From the NCBI RefSeq assembly GCF_009746625.1, contig NZ_VWXL01000058.1, forward strand, positions 111,619 through 175,618: a stretch of DNA of 64,000 bases, in the 5' to 3' direction. Below the pieces are notes generated by a model. That model worked only from the letters and a program-made list of their open reading frames with translations, was not told where the DNA came from and did no database searches. Within the stretch, counting starts at the first letter, position 1, and the number at the start of each line of letters is the position of its first letter. The translations under genes and the position numbers were made by a program. Source of the stretch: Caproicibacter fermentans (lineage in GTDB: Bacteria > Bacillota > Clostridia > Oscillospirales > Acutalibacteraceae). Positions 59,089 through 64,000 of this stretch are shown piece by piece.

Positions 59089-59892
59089 ATGAGAAATAAG
59101 AACGGAATTTTATGTTTTGGCCTGAGCGCCGTCCTGCTTTTTTTGACCGCATGCTCCGGGGCTTCCGCGGGTTCCGACGGAAGAATCCGGCCCGACGATG
59201 GGAAAAAAATCGGGTATCAGATGGAACTCCCGCAAAAGGGAGAAGAAATCGCAGTTCTTACAACCAGCAAGGGAACAGTCAAAATCAGGCTGTTTCCGGA
59301 CGCCGCGCCAAAGGCGGTCGAGAATTTCAAAGGACTGATTCAGAAGGGGTATTACAACAATCTTACGTTTCACCGTGTCATAAAGGACTTTATGATACAG
59401 ACCGGAGATCCGAAGGGGGATGGCACCGGAGGAGAGAGTCTTTGGGGCAAGGAATTTGCGGATGAATTTAACGGGAACCTGTTGAATCTTCGCGGGGCGC
59501 TGGCGATGGCAAACTCTGGCGAAGACACAAATGGCAGCCAGTTTTTTATTGATCAGGCGCCCGCGTCATTGTTTTCCGGATGGGACAATTATCAGAAGGC
59601 CTATGAACTTTATCAGCAGAATCCGGAAGCGTTCATTTTGAAATACAAATCGAATTGGATCGATATGAGTAAAGTGACGCAGGAGTATAAAGCCGCATAC
59701 GAGAAATACGGCGGCAATCCTTATCTGGATGGATATTATAATATCGTAAAAAAGGGTCATACAGTGTTTGGGCAGGTCTTTGACGGTATGGATACGGTCG
59801 ATAAAATTGCCGCGGTTTCCACGGACAGCGAGGGCAAGCCTACGGAAGCCGTTACCATTCAAAAAGCGGAAATCGTTAAATATGAGGGGTAG
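59089..59892 (+). CDS. Secreted cyclophilin-type peptidyl-prolyl isomerase lipoprotein
   Basis: 267-aa protein. Signal peptide with lipobox LLFLTACSGAS, then a cyclophilin domain: TSKGTVKIRLFPDAAPKAVE, GYYNNLTFHRVIKDFMIQTG, GALAMANSGEDTNGSQFFID and HTVFGQVFDGMDTVDKIAAV. The catalytic Arg (FHRVI) and Phe/Gln (SQFFI) are present. A roughly 65-residue insertion between the FFID strand and HTVFGQV, rich in Tyr and Lys, is longer than in small cyclophilins. Folds exported proteins at the membrane surface. Confidence 0.92.
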   Translation: MRNKNGILCFGLSAVLLFLTACSGASAGSDGRIRPDDGKKIGYQMELPQKGEEIAVLTTSKGTVKIRLFPDAAPKAVENFKGLIQKGYYNNLTFHRVIKDFMIQTGDPKGDGTGGESLWGKEFADEFNGNLLNLRGALAMANSGEDTNGSQFFIDQAPASLFSGWDNYQKAYELYQQNPEAFILKYKSNWIDMSKVTQEYKAAYEKYGGNPYLDGYYNIVKKGHTVFGQVFDGMDTVDKIAAVSTDSEGKPTEAVTIQKAEIVKYEG

Positions 59893-59903
59893 GGGGTTCC
59901 GAC

Positions 59904-60452
59904 ATGGATGAAAAGGATAAAAACGAACAGAATTGCCCATATTCCGGACAGGGACAGCGCCCCGCGCCGCCGTCCGGTTATGGCAGGCGTTTTACCGGCG
60001 CTGATTGGGGGAATGCCTATCGGGATCCTTATTCCGGGGCCCCGCAGAATTGGCAGCGCAGAAATCCTGTGACCGGGCCGGCGCCTTCCAATGACGAAAA
60101 GGCGTTTTCCATTCTGGCCTACATCGGAATTCTCTGGCTTGTGGGATTACTTGCCGACCGGGAGAACAAAAACGTCATGTTTCATGTCAATCAAGGGATC
60201 ATCCTCAGCATTTTTGAATTTGCGCTGACTTTTTCCCTGTCGATCATAAAAGCGATCATCCAGTCGGGATTCGGCCTCGCCTTTTCAGGAATCGGAATTT
60301 TGTCCTGGACGGGTACCGCTGTCAGCGGGCTGCTGTCGTTTACGGCATGGTGTCTTGTGGTTTCATACATTATCATCGGTGTGGTTCGCGCGGCGCAGGG
60401 AAAGAATGAGCCTTTGCCGCTGATCGGAAGCCTTTTTACCGTTGTACATTAA
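59904..60452 (+). CDS. DUF4870-type membrane protein
   Basis: 182-aa protein. The first about 65 residues are hydrophilic and rich in Pro, Gly, Arg and Tyr; the rest has three or four membrane helices with DUF4870 features (EKAFSILAYIGILWLVGLLA, NKNVMFHVNQGIILSIFEFA, VVRAAQGKNEPLPLIGSLF). Function unknown. Starts 11 bp after the cyclophilin gene, so the two are probably co-transcribed. Confidence 0.85.
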   Translation: MDEKDKNEQNCPYSGQGQRPAPPSGYGRRFTGADWGNAYRDPYSGAPQNWQRRNPVTGPAPSNDEKAFSILAYIGILWLVGLLADRENKNVMFHVNQGIILSIFEFALTFSLSIIKAIIQSGFGLAFSGIGILSWTGTAVSGLLSFTAWCLVVSYIIIGVVRAAQGKNEPLPLIGSLFTVVH

Positions 60453-60464
60453 TTTTATAAGCTT

Positions 60465-60508
60465 ATCGCCCGTTGAATGATAAAATATGGGCGATATCAT
60501 TTTTTTAT
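60465..60508 (+). terminator. Intrinsic terminator
   Basis: ATCGCCC (60465-60471) and GGGCGAT (60489-60495), then ATCATTTTTTT. Confidence 0.75.
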
Positions 60509-60561
60509 TGATAAATGCGGCTAATATAGTGAAATAATATAGATAGATGATGGAGGGCAAT

Positions 60562-62193
60562 ATGGCAGCAAAGTATGTATTTGTAACAGGCGGTGTGGTT
60601 TCAGGACTTGGGAAAGGAATCACGGCGGCGTCTTTGGGGCGTCTTCTGAAATCCAGAGGACTCAGGATCACAATGCAGAAATTTGATCCTTATCTAAATG
60701 TTGACCCAGGTACGATGAATCCGTTTCAGCACGGTGAAGTTTTTGTCACCGACGACGGAGCGGAAACCGACCTTGATTTGGGCCATTACGAGCGTTTTAT
60801 CGACGAAAATCTGACGCAGAACAGCAATGTGACGTCCGGACGGGTCTATTGGAGCGTGATTCAGAAGGAGCGCAACGGCGACTACGGAGGTGGCACCGTA
60901 CAGGTGATTCCTCATATTACGAATGAAATCAAATCCCGCATTTACGCAGGCAAGGAAAATGTGGACGTTGCGATCATCGAAGTCGGGGGAACGGTGGGGG
61001 ACATTGAAAGCCAGCCGTTTCTGGAGGCGATCCGCCAGTTTGCCACCGAAGTCGGCCGTTCAAACTGTCTGTTTATACATGTGACTCTTGTCCCGTATCT
61101 CGCCTGCTCCCATGAGCACAAATCCAAACCGACCCAGCACAGCGTCAAAGAGCTCCTTTCCATCGGAATTCAGCCCGATATTATCGTGCTCCGATCGGAA
61201 AAGGAAATCGGCGAAGACATTAAAAAGAAAATCGCCCTGTTTTGCAATGTTGCGGAAAACTGTGTGATTGAAAATCTTGATCTTCCGCTTCTGTATTCCA
61301 TCCCTCTTGCGCTGCGTGAGGAGCGGCTCGATGATATTGTGTGCAAACACTTTGCCCTGGATACGCCGGGCCCGGACCTGACGGAATGGATTTCCATGGT
61401 CAACACGGCCATGTCTTCGACAGAGAGCGTCACCATCGCGCTTGTGGGCAAATATATTGAGCTTCACGACGCTTATCTCAGCGTTGCGGAAGCGCTGACA
61501 CACGGCGGATTCGGCAATAAAGTGAAGGTAAACATCAAATGGGTTGATTCCGAAACCATCAATGCGGAAAATGTGTCGGAGATTCTCTCCGATGTGGACG
61601 GCGTTTTGGTTCCGGGCGGATTCGGCCAAAGGGGGATCGAAGGGAAAATCTCCGCGATACATTATGCCCGGGTCAACGGCGTTCCGTTTTTGGGCATTTG
61701 CCTTGGCATGCAGCTCGCGTTGGTGGAGTACGCCCGCTACGTGCTCGGCCTGACGGATGCGAATTCCGCGGAGTTTGATCCGCAGAGCACCAATCACGTC
61801 ATCGACTTGATGCCGGAGCAGAAGGATGTCGTCCAGCTTGGCGGAACCATGCGTCTGGGCAAATACCCGTGCAAGCTGAAGCAGGGTTCAAAGGCGTATC
61901 AACTGTATGGAGAGGCGCCGCTGATTTATGAACGCCACCGCCACCGCTTTGAAGTCAATAACGATTACAGGGAGCAGTTTGAAGCGGCCGGTGTTGTATT
62001 CTGCGGCAGGTCGCCGGACGACCATATCGTTGAAATGATGGAGGTTCCGGAGCATCCGTGGTTCATGGGCTCCCAGTTCCATCCGGAATTCAGGTCCCGC
62101 CCGAATCGCCCGCATCCTTTGTTTCAGGGCCTGATCGGCGCGGCTAAAAAGTACCATCAGGAGAACAATGAGCAGATGACCATTTCAGAATAG
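60562..62193 (+). CDS. pyrG: CTP synthase
   Basis: 543-aa enzyme making CTP from UTP with glutamine. N-terminal synthetase domain: [61 protein letters not shown]-terminal class I glutamine amidotransferase: [28 protein letters not shown] with the nucleophilic Cys, and [18 protein letters not shown] with the catalytic His-Glu. ATG 60562 with GGAGGG upstream is chosen over the longer frame at 60547, which would include the RBS. Confidence 0.98.
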   Translation: MAAKYVFVTGGVVSGLGKGITAASLGRLLKSRGLRITMQKFDPYLNVDPGTMNPFQHGEVFVTDDGAETDLDLGHYERFIDENLTQNSNVTSGRVYWSVIQKERNGDYGGGTVQVIPHITNEIKSRIYAGKENVDVAIIEVGGTVGDIESQPFLEAIRQFATEVGRSNCLFIHVTLVPYLACSHEHKSKPTQHSVKELLSIGIQPDIIVLRSEKEIGEDIKKKIALFCNVAENCVIENLDLPLLYSIPLALREERLDDIVCKHFALDTPGPDLTEWISMVNTAMSSTESVTIALVGKYIELHDAYLSVAEALTHGGFGNKVKVNIKWVDSETINAENVSEILSDVDGVLVPGGFGQRGIEGKISAIHYARVNGVPFLGICLGMQLALVEYARYVLGLTDANSAEFDPQSTNHVIDLMPEQKDVVQLGGTMRLGKYPCKLKQGSKAYQLYGEAPLIYERHRHRFEVNNDYREQFEAAGVVFCGRSPDDHIVEMMEVPEHPWFMGSQFHPEFRSRPNRPHPLFQGLIGAAKKYHQENNEQMTISE

Positions 62194-62202
62194 CGCTTCT
62201 CG

Positions 62203-62229
62203 CCGCCCCTACCTTTTGGGGGCGGTTTT
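62203..62229 (+). terminator. Intrinsic terminator after pyrG
   Basis: CCGCCCC (62203-62209) and GGGGCGG (62219-62225), followed by TTTT. Confidence 0.8.
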
Positions 62230-62313
62230 CCGTATTCCGGGTGAATGACGGATAGGATGAAACGTGCGATTTTATACAAGGAATAAAACACTGAGAGAAA
62301 AAGGGAGGAAAAA

Positions 62314-63501
62314 ATGGAAAAACGAACTGACCTCAGAACCGGCGCAGCGGTATCCCTTTTGGGCTTCGGAACCATGAGACTTCCAAAGCGGTATGATGGG
62401 AAAGAGGACATTGATAACCAACCCGCCGAAGCGATGATTGATGAGGCGTACCGCAGCGGCGTCAACTACTTTGATACGGCTTACCCTTACCACGAGGGAA
62501 TGTCGGAAACCTTTATCGGCCGCGCTTTAAAAAAGTATCCGCGGGAAAGTTTTTTTCTTGCGGATAAAATGCCGGGATGGCTTTTGAAGCGGTCGGGCGA
62601 TGGGGAACGCATCTTTCAGGAACAGCTCAAAAAGTGCCAGGTCGATTATTTCGATTTTTATCTCTGTCATTCCCTGATGAACCCGGACAATTATATCAGT
62701 CAATACGAAAAAATTGATACGATTGAATTCCTGCGCCGGCAGAGGCAGGACGGCGCTATCCGCCGCCTCGGGTTTTCTTTTCACGGAACAACGGAAGATC
62801 TGCCGCGCATTCTTGACCGCGGAGATTGGGATTTCGTTCAGATACAGCTGAACTATCTGGATTGGGATATTCAGGACGCGAAGACAAAATACCGTATTCT
62901 GGAAGAGCGGGGAATTCCCTGTATCGTGATGGAACCGGTCCGGGGAGGAAACCTCTGCACGCTCTGTGAGGAATCGGTTCGCATTTTGCAGGAGGCGCGG
63001 CCGGACAAAAGCGTCGCTTCCTGGGCGATTCGTTTTGCGGCCTCCCTGCCGGGCGTTCTGACGGTTTTGAGCGGCATGAGCAGCATGGACCAGGTTCGTG
63101 ACAATGTTGACACCATGAATCGCTTTGAGCCGCTGAGCGGGGAGGAACGCAATGCGCTGGAGCGGTCATTGGATGAATACCTGAAAAACGGGACAATTCC
63201 ATGCACCGGGTGCCGGTACTGTATGGATTGCCCGCACGGTGTCGATATCCCGGGGGTTTTCTCCGTTTACAACGAATGTGTGACCTCCATGAGAATACCG
63301 ATCGCGCTTGGCTCACAGGCGGTCGGTAATCGGGAAGCGAAAGCGTTTGTGAAGGCATACGAGATGCTTCCGGAAGAAAAACGGGCTGAAAACTGCGTCG
63401 CCTGCGGCAAATGTATGCAGCACTGCCCGCAATCCATTCGAATTCCGGAGCGCATGGCGGAAATCGCCAAGCTGATTTCCGAGCTCAGATCCAAGATATA
63501 A
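62314..63501 (+). CDS. Aldo/keto reductase with C-terminal 4Fe-4S domain
   Basis: 395-aa cytoplasmic oxidoreductase. The N-terminal TIM barrel shows SLLGFGTMRLP, YFDTAYPYHEGMSETFIGRA (catalytic Asp and Tyr), FLADKMPGW (Lys) and FYLCHSL (His). The C-terminal 100 residues carry CTGCRYCMDCPHGVDIP and CVACGKCMQHCPQSIRIP, two ferredoxin-like clusters. This fusion is common in clostridia and anaerobes; substrate and electron donor are not established. GGGAGG precedes ATG 62314. Confidence 0.93.
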   Translation: MEKRTDLRTGAAVSLLGFGTMRLPKRYDGKEDIDNQPAEAMIDEAYRSGVNYFDTAYPYHEGMSETFIGRALKKYPRESFFLADKMPGWLLKRSGDGERIFQEQLKKCQVDYFDFYLCHSLMNPDNYISQYEKIDTIEFLRRQRQDGAIRRLGFSFHGTTEDLPRILDRGDWDFVQIQLNYLDWDIQDAKTKYRILEERGIPCIVMEPVRGGNLCTLCEESVRILQEARPDKSVASWAIRFAASLPGVLTVLSGMSSMDQVRDNVDTMNRFEPLSGEERNALERSLDEYLKNGTIPCTGCRYCMDCPHGVDIPGVFSVYNECVTSMRIPIALGSQAVGNREAKAFVKAYEMLPEEKRAENCVACGKCMQHCPQSIRIPERMAEIAKLISELRSKI

Positions 63502-63508
63502 TTTTTAA

Positions 63509-64000
63509 GGAACCTCTGATTTAATCCGCCCCTCTACCGAAGAGAGGAGAACTCTGGTAAAATAGAAGTATCAAGACACAGGCGGTGCGGAAAAATGAAA
63601 AAGCAACAAACTTTTGCGGATATCGAATATAGCTGCAGAAAGAAGAAAACACGGCGGGAAGAGTTTCTGGAAACCATGGACGAGATTATCCCGTGGGAAG
63701 AGTGGGTCGGTATCATTGCGCCGTATTATCCCCGCGGCAAACGGGGCCGTCCGCCCATGGGCATTGAGCGGATGCTGCGGATGTATCTGCTGCAGATCTG
63801 GTTCAACCTTTCCGACCCGGCCACCGAGGACGCAATCTATGACAGCTATGCCATGCGTAAGTTTACCGGCATCGATTTCATGACGGAGAATGTTCCGGAT
63901 GAGACGACGCTTTGCAAGTTTCGGCACCTGCTGGAAAAAGACGGGCTAAACAAGCTGTTTTTTGACGCCATTAACCGCGTCATGGTAGCTACCGGCCACA
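63509..64000 (+). mobile_element. Left end of an IS5-type insertion sequence (continues beyond window)
   Basis: The transposase gene below is preceded by about 85 bp beginning near AGGAACCTCTGATTTAA (63509-63525), a sequence that looks like an IS5-group terminal inverted repeat. The matching right end is outside the window, so the exact boundary and target duplication cannot be checked. Confidence 0.6.
63595..64000 (+). CDS. IS5-family transposase, N-terminal part
   Basis: 135 codons are visible from ATG 63595, beginning MKKQQTFADIEYSCRKKKTR. The stretches IPWEEWVGIIAPYYPRGKRG, RMLRMYLLQIWFNLSDPATE and FMTENVPDETTLCKFRHLLE form the conserved N-terminal domain of IS5-group transposases; the DDE catalytic core should follow outside the window. 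Frame is intact as far as visible. Confidence 0.9.
   Translation, partial: MKKQQTFADIEYSCRKKKTRREEFLETMDEIIPWEEWVGIIAPYYPRGKRGRPPMGIERMLRMYLLQIWFNLSDPATEDAIYDSYAMRKFTGIDFMTENVPDETTLCKFRHLLEKDGLNKLFFDAINRVMVATGH

Noticed and set aside
1..64000. CRISPR array, prophage or rRNA operon
   Set aside because: No regularly spaced repeats, phage structural genes or rRNA sequence were seen in the window.

Overview
The window looks like a chromosomal segment of an anaerobic, low-to-mid GC Gram-positive bacterium of the class Clostridia, most likely Oscillospiraceae/Ruminococcaceae-like. Evidence: a class III (Firmicutes-type) fructose-1,6-bisphosphatase, a stand-alone CTP synthase, a CD1247-type acidic zinc-ribbon protein, a small glycine/cysteine-rich 'HCB13-like' peptide, a monomeric ferredoxin-type [FeFe] hydrogenase with a Rex box, McsA/McsB, type II dehydroquinase, strong AGGAGG-type ribosome binding sites and frequent TTG/GTG starts. 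The family placement is inference; no 16S gene is present.

Left part (1-18 kb) is carbohydrate uptake and catabolism. A minus-strand galactose/glucose ABC importer (mglB-mglA-mglC, mglC cut by the window edge) is followed by a LacI-type repressor. Divergent from the repressor is a six-gene D-allose/D-allulose-type operon (alsA, alsC, alsE, alsK, alsB, rpiB). After a decayed region with a transposase fragment comes a four-gene D-threonate/D-erythronate-type operon (DeoR regulator, four-carbon acid sugar kinase, PdxA2-like dehydrogenase, GntP permease) that could take a C4 sugar acid to dihydroxyacetone phosphate.

Middle part (18-32 kb) holds housekeeping genes (tRNA-Trp, rpsU, yqeG, aroQ, efp), a Crp/Fnr-regulated NitT/TauT-type ABC importer, a membrane-anchored nucleotide-sugar 4,6-dehydratase, a NYN/OST-HTH protein, and a minus-strand glycan cluster: GH130 phosphorylase, sugar-1-phosphate nucleotidyltransferase, GT4 glycosyltransferase and an alpha/alpha-toroid-like protein. 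The glycan cluster is my best candidate for a little-described system: it pairs making a (manno)glycan with phosphorolytic recovery.

Right part (32-64 kb): a complete peptide-type ABC importer operon; an MFS exporter with its PadR repressor and matching operator-like sites; a Pho-box-driven pstB-phoU-phoP-phoR operon without pstSCA; fbp; an HD hydrolase; two ABC-2 type transporters around a YtrA-type GntR regulator with a shared TGTA-N12-TACA operator; a Rex-controlled [FeFe] hydrogenase; another ABC-2 pair; a PHP phosphoesterase; a TSCPD protein; mcsA with a degenerate mcsB; an S1-domain protein; a secreted cyclophilin; pyrG; an aldo/keto reductase with ferredoxin domain; and the left end of an IS5-type insertion sequence running out of the window.
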